From: Coleophoma eucalyptorum
Taxonomy: Eukaryota > Ascomycota > Leotiomycetes > Helotiales > Dermateaceae
DNA: 64,000 bases
Reading direction: 5' to 3'
NCBI GenBank assembly: GCA_026120035.1
Contig: JALRME010000003.1
Location: 1,911,975-1,975,974 of the forward strand
The notes under the pieces were generated by a model. The model saw only the letters and a list, made by a program, of their open reading frames with translations. It was not told the origin of the DNA and ran no database searches. Numbering within the stretch: position 1 is the first letter of the stretch; each line of letters opens with the position of its first letter. The translations under genes and the position numbers were made by a program. Positions 23,154-34,642 of this stretch are shown here, piece by piece.

Positions 23154-24816
23154 ATGGGATCTACTTCAAACGAAAGCCAGCTTATCCTTGCCCTTCAAGC
23201 TCTTAAAAATGACTCTCAACTTAGTCTACAAAGGGCTGCAACAATATATAATATCTCTCGTACGACCTTGACGCGTCGTCTAAAGGGAAAACTATCTCAA
23301 GCCGAAATAACAGTCAAATCACGAAGACTTTCAGATCTAGAAGAAGAGACTATTATTCAAAGGTTACTTGACCTAGATTCTTAAGGATTTCCTGTACGGC
23401 TTTCTGGTGTTGAAGATATGGCGAATCTTCTCCTTCGTGTACGCGACGCGTCACTAGTAGGGCGAAATTGGGCTTCAAACTTTATAAAACGACAACCACA
23501 GCTTAAGATATCTAAAACGCGTTCGTACGATAACCAGAGAGCACTCTATAAGGATCCACGAAAAATCTAGGCTTGGTTTGAGCTCGTACGGAATTTTATA
23601 GCCAAATTTGGAATACGCGTCGAGGATATTTATAATTTTGATGAGACCGGGTTTTTGATAGGCCAAATTAGTATAACTACTATTATAACTAGCTTAGATC
23701 GTACGACTAGACCTAAGTTACGTTAGCCTAGTAATCGAGAATGGGTGATAGTCATTCAAGAGGTTAATTTATAAGGCTGGACTATTCTACTATATATAGT
23801 GTTTAAAGGCAAAAATATCCTAGATTCCTAGTACAACAAAACGTAACTACTACCTAGTATTAGAGCCGGTATCTCTAAAAATAGCTGGATATATAACGAA
23901 ATAACCCTAGAATGGCTAGAGCACTTTGATAAGTATACTCGTACGAAATCAGCTAAGAAATATTATCTACTTATCCTAGATAGCTATAAAAGTTATATAT
24001 CGGTCGAATTCTAAGAATATACTCGTACGAATGATATTCTTACACTTTGTATACCTATCCATTCATCTTACCTACTTTAGCCTCTAGATGTTAGTTGTTT
24101 TGGTCCTCTTAAGAAGTCATATGGTTATCAAGTTGAGAATATCATATGTAGCCGAATTTCTTATATTTCTAAGGAATCCTTTATACTAGTATTTATAGAG
24201 GTATTTAAAGCTACTTTCACTAAAGAAAATATCTAGGGAGGGTTTAAAGGGGTAGGACTTATTCCGTACGATCTAGAGAAGGTCCTTTCAAAGCTAAATG
24301 TTCGATTATCAACTCTAATACTCGAAAGCTCGCGTCTATCTTCCTCCTATTTATAGATCTATAAAACATTACAAACAGCTAAGGAGGTAGTTAAACAAGC
24401 AACTCTTATTAAGAGTAGGATCGTACGATATTATAGTAGCTCTCTAACTCCAATTTTGAACTCTGTTAATAGACTAGAAAAAAGTATAAGTAAGATTGGA
24501 TATAAACTTATACTTATTAAGGTAGAGCTTCAAAAGCTTTAAGCTACAAATAAGGAACTAAGCCGTCGTCGTCGTACGAAACGGAAGGTACTCTAGCAAG
24601 GAGGAAGCCTTAGCCTAGAAGAGGTCCAAGAATTAGAGGAAGAGAAGGTAGTTCAGACCCAAATTTCAATAGAACAAGGTCAAAATAAGAGAAAAAAAAC
24701 ATAGGGCGAGTCATATGATCGGCGTTATAGGGTATACGGAGAGACTGGCCATAATAAACGAACCTACTAGGTTAATAGAGCAGCTTCGTACGATTCTAAT
24801 GGTATAAAGGAATAGC
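23154..24816 (+). pseudogene. pogo-family transposase, many in-frame stops
   Basis: An ATG at 23154 opens about 77 codons with a Psq-type helix-turn-helix (LSLQRAATIYNISRTTLTRR) that would bind the inverted repeats. Past TAA 23382 the frame still reads as transposase: FPVRLSGVEDMANLLL, RNWASNFIKRQP, the first catalytic Asp in IYNFDETGFLIG, YYLLILDSYKSYIS, and PLDVSCFGPLKKSY. More than ten TAG/TAA codons interrupt it, largely where Trp or Gln is expected, as C-to-T at CpA on either strand would give. No active transposase can be made. Confidence 0.8.
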
Positions 24817-24859
24817 TATTTGGAGTTGTAGTTATAAAGCTATTCGTAGTTTTATAGTG

Positions 24860-24916
24860 TTTTTATTACAAGGGGTGACCATCCGCTTGGGGTGACCATT
24901 CGCTTATGGTGCACGT
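24860..24916 (-). repeat. Right terminal inverted repeat of the pogo-like element
   Basis: Perfect inverted copy of 23055-23111, with the same tandem 17-bp unit and TA outside. Confidence 0.9.
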
Positions 24917-25077
24917 TAAATACCTAGCCGCTTTATGTTCTGGAAGATTCCTTTTCTTTTCCTTTGGCTGAGGATCATTCGACGGTTAGCAATCTATAAG
25001 CACATTCTATTTCGCATTTGTATATGGCGTTACAATTAGTTCGTAGCTAACTCCTTATATAATACTAATTATCTGTA

Positions 25078-25780
25078 CTATAGTTTTTCTTGCTTTTTGC
25101 GCAACTCTTTTGGGTGCTCCAATTTCCACTTTGTAGCCAATTTATTGGCATATTCAACACGCTTTCCTAACGAAGTATAAAGATCTTTATATACACCCCC
25201 TAGTTGAACTAAATTTGCTGATTGGCCTCTAGAATAATCGAAAAATACAACATAACCGCGAGTTTCAGCTACAATAGCTTGCTGTTTTAGTGACCAAATG
25301 GATGTCACACCATGATAGCGGTCGGTCAAGACTTCCGTGATGCGATTCGCGATGATAAGCTATAATCATGAAGTCAGTCAAACATATATAGAAAATTAAT
25401 ATATAGAAGAGAATAAAACATACGGAGTCAGGGTATGAGACGGGCCGTAGCAAATCGACATTGTACGTCTTTGTAATCACTCCAACTCCTTTAGCCTGCA
25501 GTAAGTCTTCGTACTTCTCTTTCAGTTGTGATTGGAAACTCTCAAAGACCCGAAAGTTGCACATCGCAACATAATGTTGGTAAGCAGCAGTCTTGACATG
25601 GCCGAAGGGGTCCTGATCATCCGCCCAGACAATACCATGCTCAATCATCGTCGCATAGTCGTAGCCCATCGCAACAGCTGTTTCAACGACTTGTTCACGG
25701 AGACAAGAGTAGGCTTCACCTCCATAAGGGTGGTGATAAGAGGAACACTCCAGAGGATTTGAGAACTTAGTGGTAGGCAT
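25078..25780 (-). CDS. Hotdog-fold thioesterase-like protein
   Basis: Two exons (25780-25424, 25359-25078) give 212 residues. The hotdog/4HBT signature is seen as WADDQDPFGHVKTAAYQHY, where Asp and His of the DxxGHV region are the usual active-site neighbours, followed by VDLLRPVSYPDS and a second half with SLKQQAIVAETRGYVVFF. Family members hydrolyse acyl-CoA or acyl-carrier thioesters. The frame is open a little upstream but without an ATG, so Met at 25780 was taken; a further 5' exon with a targeting peptide is possible. It is transcribed away from a CFA-synthase-like gene 557 bp off, which suggests a common lipid or polyketide-type substrate. Confidence 0.72.
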
Positions 25781-26337
25781 AGAGACAGATGCTGTAAATG
25801 AATTCTCGTCTTCGTCTGCTGGTAAATCCGGGGGAGGTTAATAATGAGTCCGTTCGTCGATATATCGCCCATCTATAGACTAAGCAGCAATGGCCCCACC
25901 GATCCAGTATTGCTGATTGGGTTATTAGTGTGGTGCAGGTTCTTAATGCGCCGTTTCACAGCTGCTAAGATGTATTAGGCCCTAGAACCCGTACAAAATC
26001 TCAATGTAGCAACCTTTTCCGGCTATTTTCCAAATCGGTCTACGTTGAAGGCACCTCGTGCCACGTATAATTTTGGAATTTGTGTTATTGGTACGGCAAC
26101 TACGGATTTAATCGTTAATCAGCAAGTGGCAGGAACAGACACACCAAGAGTACCCACTTTAAATGGATGAGTTGTATTTTCCCTCTCTGAGTAAATAGAC
26201 TAGCGCAGGTGACTAATGCTGCTGCATATAAATAGTACCTTTAATCTCATTTATAATGTCCATCAAAGTCGTCCTGTCGTTTGCCAGGACTTTTACAGAG
26301 ACTCACTTATCCCCAAAAAGGATCTTGTAACGCAAAT
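25781..26337. promoter_or_regulatory. Shared upstream region of thioesterase and CFA-synthase-like genes
   Basis: 557 bp between divergent start codons. A TATAAATA box at 26227-26234 lies 104 bp before the plus-strand ATG. No other element is clear. Confidence 0.45.
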
Positions 26338-27894
26338 ATGGTATTTCTACAATATTTCAAGTCCGTGAGGGACCAATATGCCAAGAGCGTTATCATATCT
26401 ATGCTTCGGGGTATCAAACATGGCCTATTGAACCTTGAGATTCGAACAGAGCAGCCTTCAATCAACCTGAAATTTGGCAAGAAAGACGATATCGCTCCTA
26501 TTGAAACAACCCTCATAATCCGAGACAATGAATTTTGGTGGAGGGTATTTTGCAACATGGATCTTGTGGGTCCTAGCATGGCGGGGCGGGGCAGCAGTCA
26601 CTAATGAAAGCACAGGGCATATCAGAAGCTTTTATGTTGGATGAAATGAGATGCACCAATCTTGTCAACCTATTTTCCGTCAGCTGTGAACTGATCAAGG
26701 ATATAAACAAGATATGCTAATTCATTTTATAGATTTATATCCTCAATTTGAATCATCTTGCGACAGCCAATTTTTTGAACCGCTTTATTCAATTATTTAC
26801 CAAGCTGCCTCTCCTTCTGTTTAATTCGTCGGATAGTCCAACAAAAGCTCTGAATCATATTAGCTCTCATTATGATGCCTCAAATTCCCTGTTTAAAGGT
26901 TTTCTCTCGGCTGACATGACATATTCAACTCCGATCTGGACCAAGACGTCAGAACTAGAAGGTAGAGAAGAATTGCTTGAATCGGCCCAACATCGCAAAA
27001 TGAAAACCATTATAGAAAAGGCTTGGTTGAAAGCAACAGACCACGTCCTTGAAATTGGTTGTGGTTGGGGCAGTATGGCCATTGAAGCAGTTCGCCAGAC
27101 TGGCTGTCGAGTAACAGGTGTCACTCTATCAGTTGAGCAAAAGAGCTGGGCTGAAGAGCAGATATCAAAGGCAGGATATTCGGACAGGATAAGTATCATT
27201 CTCTGTGATTATCGAGAAATTCCGGAGATAGCCAATGGATACGACAAAGTAATATCGATAGAAATGCTAGAACATGTGGGAATCGAGAATATGCCCCTCT
27301 TTTTCCGATGCATAGGCAGACTTCTAAATCCAGAACATGGCGTTATGGTTATTCAGGGAGGAACATTCAACAATGATGTATGCCTTATTACTAAATTTGC
27401 TAAAACTTAAACTAATGGCTTGTCTTTGAAAAAATTAGTATATACCTTCTTCAAGAGAAACATTCAGCAGCAGATATGTCTTTCCGGGCGGAATTTTCCC
27501 AACCACACATATACTCCTAGACTCTATCCACTGTGGTACTAAAGGTACACTTCAGGTCGTTGACCTACAGAGTATTGGACCCAACGCAGTGAAGTCTATG
27601 CGGTTATGGCGAGAAAACTTTCTCAGGAACTGGGATAGTGAGATTAGACCTTCCTTCACTGATGCAAAGGGAAGCAAGCAGCTGTCAGAGAAGGAGCTCG
27701 AATTCTTGAAAAAGAAATGGGAAGTAAGTGAAATCCTTTAAACTGCTCATTAGGCTACTTTCTCTAACTTAACATCCTTATAGTATAGTTATTGCTATTT
27801 CGAAGCCGGATATCGAACAGGATTTGTTGGATACTGTATTATCACTGCAAGCAGGCCATATAACAAAGACTTATTTAGTGGGGTACCTTTGTAG
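26338..27894 (+). CDS. Cyclopropane-fatty-acyl-phospholipid-synthase-like methyltransferase
   Basis: Five exons (26338-26565, 26616-26678, 26733-27377, 27439-27723, 27784-27894) join in frame to 443 residues, the usual size of fungal CFAS-like proteins. The SAM-binding motif I is VLEIGCGWGSMAIEA (about residues 202-216), preceded by ISSHYDASNSLFKGFLS and MTYSTPIW, both family hallmarks, and followed by KVISIEMLEHVG, RYVFPGGIFP and LRLWRENFLRNWD. It would transfer a methylene or methyl group from SAM to an unsaturated acyl chain, or to a related lipid as in fungal sphingolipid C9-methyltransferases, though no membrane helices of that subfamily are evident. It is intact. Confidence 0.85.
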
Positions 27895-29641
27895 AGTACT
27901 TTGACTTAATAGTTAGATTTATATAAACTTTCTTTCTAAGCATTCTATCTAATATATGAGAGTCATAGCAAAGGTTATCAGACTACAGGAGCCCCAAGCG
28001 AACCACCTACTACTAAGATATTCTAAGTAATATTTCCCCAGCCAAGCTCGCAGCTCTTTTCTTGCTATTCTATACTAAATAGTGTATTTTCTAATGGTAA
28101 TATCAACACGCCAGAGTTGGTATAACCTTAGGCTTTAGGTCTGGGCATTAATATAGCTACATCCTAGTCTATCTCTCTGGGAATTTGACGAGCTTATAGG
28201 CATTTCAAAGCCTAAAGCTTATCAAGTACGACAGAAGGCTATAAGCCGTAGCTAATATCCCACAAATAGTCCTCAAATACTATTTGAATGTGTAAATGGT
28301 AGAGCTCGTTCTAGAAGCCAATTAAAGCTACAGAACCTGTATAATGAGAGGTAATAAAAGTTATTACAAAGAACTTAACAGCTCGACAACTAAATACAAG
28401 CTATTACAAATAGCCTTGTGATTATAAAATGGATATCCCACTCTGCTCGTACAATTTGGAATATCCTAAATTCCTAAGACTGTTCTTATTCTAAGCTACG
28501 GACTCTAGTACCTCCCGTTTGACCTATAACCGAGTTTTTCCCTACTCGTTTGAAAGGGATACCTTGCTTCTTTTGACTTTTGCCTAGTTACACGTGTATA
28601 ACTATTCTCTACACTCGTGATATCTCTCTACTACAACAGCTCTAGTAGAGACTAGGGAAGACCTTAACTTTCCTGCCGTATCCTAAGCGTTTAGAGAAAC
28701 GGTGTATCCATACTGCCTAAGGGGTGGTAAGGTAGGCCAAAATGAACGATTCTGGGGCAGAGCTCTTGCGAATATGTTTATATGTACTCTTACTAATCCT
28801 AAGTTACTTTGCCGATTCGCCATTCTTTGTGTTTCCTTAGGTAAGATTTTCGAAAAGTTAGGCACGAAGGACCACGGGAATCTTAGTTCTGCTCCTTAGT
28901 ATTGTTTATATATGTTTATACAGTTTGGCCGCGAACTACCGCTTTACAAATGCTCCTGGGCAGTGATGCCAGCGTGGTGACTCCACTGTATGCTATCACT
29001 TCACTCGCTAAAAATATTCAAGAATGGTCAATCTGGCCTGGTATTAGATACGAAGCGCCCATGGTAAGATTTTATATGTTATGAAGTATATAAAGTATGT
29101 ATGGACACGAGACCGTCAGATTCTCTCCTGGAGCGTTATCCTCCAATCCCTAATCATGGAAATAGTGCCTACCCCAGAAGCATTAAATCATGTGATAACG
29201 CCCGCCGTATCTCTAAGAGTATAAGTTGGCTTTAGAGAAACGTCTGGTGGGTTAGCGCACAAAAAGAAGTCCTAGAACTAGTAAAACAAGCTTTCCCGCA
29301 TTGTGCTATGCTACAGTCTGCTACCTGTTGGTTCTGAGTGGAAGTGGCGGCTTTAGTAATATTGGTTGCCTGTGATGCATTCGCAGGTAGGAAGAGGTGA
29401 TAAAGAACAAAATAACCTAGTCTAAAATCACAGTTAGCTAGAAACACACTTAGCACAACGAGTCTGAGAGGAAGATCAATAGCTCTAACAGCTGATAAGA
29501 TAATGAAGGTATGTGTATATAGGAACATAAATAAATAACCCCCTGATAGCCCTTTACTATCAATTCCTCATTCGTATGTATTTTCTCTGTTCTAAATTAT
29601 ACTTCGACAGACGGCATTAGAAAGTGCATGTAATCTCCAAA
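27895..29641. repeat. Decayed AT-rich block, no supported gene
   Basis: From 27895 to about 28700 the sequence is stop-rich in all frames and looks RIP-affected. Between 28740 and 29084 short frames of normal composition appear (for example TPLYAITSLAKNIQEW) without an identifiable family. A minus frame at 29232-29528 begins with a possible signal sequence (MFLYTHTFIILSAVRA) and ends with a few Cys (DCSIAQCGKACF); it may be a remnant of a small secreted protein. Confidence 0.35.
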
Positions 29642-31789
29642 CTACCGCCAAAGATCCTGAGATATCAAGCTATTTCCCGTACTATCTCCAGATCTTATTT
29701 GCTCCATTCTTTCAAGGAAGTCTTCTACGCTTTCCCTTACTCCAGGATCTCCACTTCCCATATGCCGATGCGTCTTTGCACCTGGACCAGAGTACTCTAT
29801 AGCCATCCTAGCTTGCTCGAATAAAGTCATGCTGGATTTATACATCTCTTCGATCTTATCATTTATACTGCTCTTTGCTATAACCCCCAGGAAATTCAGA
29901 AATGGCCCAAGAAGTTTAAGATCCGTTTGTACCACAGGGTTTGACGGGTTAGAGATAGCATGCATAAGCAAGGTTGTCGTGGCCGTATTGAATATGTGGA
30001 GAGAAGTCCTGTGACAGTTACCTTTCTAGTTTCAATAATGGGAGTGGTGCAAACCGAAGATGGCAGCTGGCTTACCAGACACAAGCAAGCTTTCTTCGGG
30101 GAGTCACGTTAAGTAGATTTATGGCACTTCGGGCCTCCACAGGATATGTGACTGGTGCTGACATAATATGTACTCTAACTTGCGATGACTGAATCTCATG
30201 ATACCAAGGGAAAATGGTTAGGGATTCATGTATGACAGCCAAGGTCTTGAAATATAAAAGCTGGAGGTAAACTGGATGGCGAGAGGTCTCCGAGGGTGAT
30301 CCATCCAAGACTGGGCCAGAATAATCACAGAAAAGTCCGATAGGGACGCTTCTTCTCCACGATTGAAGTGTCATTTCGAGCTCTTCAGCTGCCATCGCTC
30401 GCTCACTAGCAGACTGCTTCCCAGCCTTCACAGATAAGAGCCGTCTGTATATCTGACTCTGGATAATGGCTAGTCTGGTTCGAAAGTAGAAAAGATTATG
30501 ATGAGTTTCTCCGAGTTTAACTAGACCGTAATCATTCTCAGAAGGTGGCTCAATGTCCATGTCTTCATCACCTTGAGCTGGCGGTTGCCTCGTTTGTAGG
30601 CTAATATCTTTGTCAAGAGAGTAAGCTACCCAAAAGACTCGTATACGTTCAGCACTTTCAACAGTGCTTAGCACAGGATACTGGTATTTCCTGTGTAACC
30701 CTAAGTTATGCGCAATTTTGATGGCTGACGAAGTTAATAAAGCGATAGGCCTCTGATGTGGCATGGCCATCATTAGCATTGCCATTCCCAGCAGTGCTTG
30801 TACCGATGCCAGAGTATAGTGCGTCATGAGCTGATTAGTAGCAGCAAGGGCATTTTCAAAGTAGCCCCAAGCTTCAAGGTCTTCTTTGGGGTCTGGAACC
30901 GGCATGTCCCAGTATTGGTACGCAAGTGCGAGCACGACGTTCAGAGCTGCCCACCATCCTGGGTCACTGTCACTGCAGTCTAGGCCATATGTAGAGTCAA
31001 ATTTTGACATAAAAGTATGTTGGTCAAAAATAGGATGCACAACATTAACTCCTTGAAAAAATGTTGTGATGAGGTGTAAAGCCTTCTCTTTTGATGGCAG
31101 CTCTTGAAAGATTGGTGTTTCCTTGCCAATGGAATTAGTATTCCGATGAAAGTTTAGTCTTGGAGTTCCAGAAATGAGCACTAGCATGCTGTCAGCGAGG
31201 AAAGTCACGTTGGGACTTGGAATACTTTGTTGGGATAGGGTAGTGATATTTGATGTTTGAGAAACACGGGCAGATTCTTCGATTTCTGGAGTTGCAGAGC
31301 CTAATAAGCTCTTACCTAAGGCGTGGGAGGTTATGTACGTGGGCTGGTATTCATTGAAACCCGCTATGTCTTGTGCTTTTGGGTCGGTGCCGGATTCTAA
31401 GTCTCCGGAAAACTGCCGTCCCTCCAGTGGTAGTCTCAATTGGCCTTCCATCCATGCCAGTCTCTTTTCTAGTTCCTCGACACGCCTATCCCTAAATTCA
31501 ATTAGTATATTGTCGTCTAACTTATCTTTTCAATTCTCGAATGCTTACCTCGACAGCCGTCTTCGACTTCTTAGGACACTGATCGGGGTGAAATGGCATG
31601 GAGTCTTACTTTTGATGCACTGCGCGCAAATATCTGAAATTGGTTCACAGCGAATCTTCTTTTTCCTGCAAGTATCGCAAGCCTAATCTTGTCAATAGTG
31701 TGACAGCGTATGCTGTTAGGGTTGAGGGTACTGACCCTAGTAATGAGTCTCCTCACACTCTCCTCGCTCTCCCTGTGCGGCTGCGGCAT
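29642..31789 (-). CDS. Zn2Cys6 transcription factor (Fungal_trans)
   Basis: Four exons (31789-31736, 31682-31549, 31491-30076, 30008-29642) give 656 residues. The binuclear cluster lies at residues 20-47 with spacing C-x2-C-x6-C-x6-C-x2-C-x6-C (ACDTCRKKKIRCEP, then CAQCIKSKTPC), followed by a basic linker and a short coiled coil (RRVEELEKRLAWME). The PF04082 regulatory domain starts near residue 190 (ITTFFQGVNVVHPIFD) and includes AIKIAHNLGLHRK and ERIRVFWVAYSLDKDISLQTR. It is a nuclear DNA-binding regulator that usually binds CGG triplets. Its place among metabolic genes fits a pathway-specific activator, which is inference. It is intact. Confidence 0.9.
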
Positions 31790-32392
31790 TATGTTGAAAG
31801 TAGATTGTGATTTTGCAATCAGCAGAAGTTAAGTGTCTTCAAAGAACTACAACGATATATCATATTAGAAAGGAGTAATTCAGAAGTGGCATTGAACAAC
31901 GCAAAATGTTTGGAAATGCCGCTTTAAATCTTGTCTAACACGCCTATAGCCGATAAAGGGATGATTTCAAAGCACGTCACCTGACGGAAATATGACTAAA
32001 CAAATTATAATATTTATTACTTCCTATTAACTTCATAAGGCCTAAGAACTACTGTTGTCTATATTCAAAGAAGTCTATACAAAGCACCCATAGCTGTATT
32101 TTTATACAACAACTTAAATCTTCTGAATCTTTATAGCTGTACCGCGTACTGGAACTGTGTTGCTAACAAATTACCGATAGTGCTAGCCGCATTGCTTTAC
32201 AATGTTACTAAATTAGTCCCTAGTAAGGTGGTCGGAATAAAAATGTCGCATCGAAGGGAGTACATTTAAGGCTATTAAGAAGCAGTCAATTACAACCAGC
32301 ATGAAAAATACTTGCGATATCTAAGAAGGGCACATGATGCTGGGAACTTTAACTAAATGACAACATCAATTTAGTAGTCGTGTGTCGCCAGA
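31790..32392. other. Promoter-side intergenic region, nothing recognised
   Basis: AT-rich stretch upstream of the Zn2Cys6 gene and downstream of the dead dehydrogenase. No ORF or repeat is supported. Confidence 0.4.
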
Positions 32393-33335
32393 TTACATGG
32401 TCCCGGTAATTCCGCTGCTTACTGAATTAAACTGTGCAGTGATCCACCGGTTCTTTTCTGATACTAATAAAAGCGTAGCATCAGCCAGATCCTCCACTGA
32501 CCCGAGACGATTTGCAGCTCGCGTCTGTTCATACATAAAAAGCTGAAGCGCAGTTGGAGATCCGTCAGGGGCAACCAGCTAGGCTTTTGACATAACTGTT
32601 GGAATTGGACCGGGTACGAGTGTATTGACGGTAATTCCGCGGCTCTTGCCAAACTGTCCAGCATTTTGTTAGATGGTTGTCAAGCGTGTAGAGTGGAAAA
32701 TCATGAAAGAAAGCTTACTTCGCCAGCCCATAGTGTTGTCAGGGCATCCACTGCAACCTTTGTTGCACTATATACAGGAGGTGGGACCAAAACCCTTTGA
32801 GGCGATAGAGCCGATGTTGACGATACGCCCACCTTTCGGCATTCGACCCACGCCAACAACAGCTTGTGTCATATAAATCACGCCGAAGACATTGACGGCA
32901 AATTCATATTCGAGCTGCTGTTCTTTAACCTCCAAGAGGGGTGTGTTGCGTGCAGCTGCTGCGTTTTTGACTAGAACAAATAGCCAATCAGTTATGAACA
33001 GCTACCAGGAAAGAACATCACGCCACCTATGACATACTAAGAATATCGATATGATCGATGCTAAATGCTTTCAGAATTTGCTCAACCATGTTCTTCGCAG
33101 TATTGTAATTTTCCACCTCTCCTTGTACGACAGTAGTTTTAGTGCCAAACTCTTTACTGATGTCAATCGCAACCTTCTCAGCCCACGCCTTGGAGTCCTC
33201 CGACACATAATGAAATGCTACAGACGCGCCGTTCCGAGCCAAAGCCCTAGCAATAGCGGCACCGGTGCCAATCTCTCTGCCAGAGCCTGTGACCAAAGCA
33301 GTCTTTCCTGCAAGTGAGAGTGTGTCGGCCTACAT
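32393..33335 (-). pseudogene. Short-chain dehydrogenase/reductase, broken
   Basis: The frame begins ATG TAG at 33335-33330, a stop at codon 2, then continues as a typical SDR: LAGKTALVTGSGREIGTG (the TGxxxGxG cofactor motif), ARNGASVAFHYVSED and IDHIDIL. After an intron follow AAAARNTPLLEV and EYEFAVNVFGVIY, a one-base insertion near the active-site YSATK block, a second intron, a TAG at the VMSKA site, and a clean C-terminus ending at TAA 32393. An NNAA-type motif is VKNAAA here. At least three disabling changes, two of them compatible with RIP-type transitions, mark it as dead. It lies next to a live SDR gene of a different subfamily. Confidence 0.75.
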
Positions 33336-33837
33336 ATTCACTAAATTAACACAGAAAGCTATCGAAGCAAAGGATCATACAGCTAGTTCCGAACTCTGAC
33401 TGACAAGTAGCTATGTTTTTTATATATACGACAGAGTTGACTCTATAGAATTACTACTAATAATTTTATACATACTAAATAGATGCCATTATAAATCATT
33501 AAGTTATAAGAAGCTGGGAAAGTAAAATTGTTCTATCCACGGGGCCGCCTCTCCTGTTGATTATAAATATCACAGGTAAGATTTTCACCGCCCCGAATCA
33601 TTTCACTAATGCCGTATTAAGATCACGGGCAGATTGTCGCCGCTCCGAGTCGTTTGACTAATACCGTATTAATATTACGGGCAGGGTTATCGCCGCCCCG
33701 AATTGTTTGACTAATGCCGCATTTAGATACCTCTCTCAAACTTAGGTAGCCGTAATAAACATAACTCTATCTATATATCAGACGAAGAGCTTGGTACTTG
33801 CACCCCAATGCTCTAACTTCTCTCTACACTCAGAATA
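33336..33837. other. Upstream region of the SDR gene
   Basis: The first 240 bp are AT-rich and featureless; the rest carries three tandem repeats (described separately) and a TATA-like stretch near 33771 (CTATATATC) before the ATG at 33838. Confidence 0.5.
33574..33731 (+). repeat. Three tandem 52-53 bp repeats with AP-1/Yap-like cores
   Basis: Units at 33574-33626, 33627-33678 and 33679-33731 share TCGCCGCYCCGARTYRTTTG and a following CTAATRCCGTATTAA, differing mainly by transitions. Each carries the core TGACTAA (33655-33661 and 33708-33714) or TCACTAA (33603-33609), at spacings of 52 and 53 bp, close to five helical turns. They sit 107-264 bp before the SDR start codon. TGACTAA-type sites are known targets of fungal AP-1/Yap bZIP factors; a Yap-like bZIP gene lies 930 bp past the SDR gene. 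Regulatory function is inference. Confidence 0.7.
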
Positions 33838-34642
33838 ATGCCCGGCACATCCCCAGTCATCCTCATCCTCGGAGCAGGACCAAATATCGGCCAGGCAGTT
33901 GCTCGGAATTTTGCCTCGAGAGGCTACAAGGTTGCACTCGCTGCGCGATCGCTAGATGAGGCAGATAGCACGGATAATAAACTGAACATCGCGAGTGACT
34001 TCACCAACACTGACGATGTTGTCAACGCATTTAAAAAGGTTAATAGAGTGTTTGGTATTCCAAGTGTAGTCGTTTATAATGGTAAGCCCTACTACCTGAG
34101 GATGCCTTTGAATTCCCACTGAAAATTCGCAGTTAGCGCCTCGACGCTTACCCCACCTCAGGACCCGTTCGCCCTTCCACTGGCCGCTTTCAATCGAGAT
34201 GTAACAATCAATATTACTAGTGCTTTTGTTGCCGCGCAACAAGCTGCCTCCGGTTTTGCACAGCTTCCTGCTTCTGCTTCGAGGACATTCATCTACACTG
34301 GAAATATCCTAAATGTTACTATCCTCCCGTCATTTCTCGACCAAGGCGTTGGAAAGTCCGCCGGTGCACATATGATCTGGGCTGCTTCAGCTGCATATAG
34401 AGACCGTGGATTCAAGTAAGCTATTTATTTCCTACTTTAATTTGCTTGTGAAAATGTTAAACTATTATAGGTTTTATTATGGCGACGAACGGAAGGCGGA
34501 CGGGACGGCCATTTATAGGGTCGACGGAGAGGCGCATGCGAAACTCTACTGGAAGCTTGCAGAGGAAAAGACGCATGGTCCGTGGATGCAGACATTCGTC
34601 AAGGGCGTGGGATACATGAAGTTTGACAGTCAATACGTCTAG
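33838..34642 (+). CDS. Short-chain dehydrogenase/reductase
   Basis: Three exons (33838-34081, 34133-34415, 34471-34642) give 232 residues. The cofactor site is VILILGAGPNIGQAVARNF (GxGxxxG-like), followed by GYKVALAARS and VVVYNV in place of the usual NNAG. FIYTGNILN and an AAYRDRGFKFYYGDERK tail follow. The classical YxxxK is not clear: the region around SAGAHMIWAASAAYRDRG has Tyr and no Lys four residues on, so this is an atypical SDR, similar to small fungal NAD(P)-binding proteins that often have no known activity. The gene is intact and has the repeat-bearing promoter. Confidence 0.75.

Larger units (their letters stand above)
23055..24916 (+). mobile_element. pogo/Fot1-like DNA transposon, complete ends, decayed inside
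   Basis: The 1,862-bp element is bounded by perfect 57-bp terminal inverted repeats and flanked by TA on both sides (23053-23054 and 24917-24918), the target duplication of Tc1/mariner-pogo elements. It lies about 250 bp after the last amidase homology. A second, truncated copy is found at 61220-61418. Confidence 0.9.

Noticed and set aside
26679..26732. Apparent stop codon in the CFA-synthase-like gene
   Set aside because: The TAG lies in an intron with donor GTCAGC and acceptor TTATAG; splicing it restores the family sequence LVNLFS-IYILNLNHL.
33574..33731. CRISPR-like array (three repeats)
   Set aside because: Units are contiguous with no unique spacers, and this is a eukaryotic chromosome.
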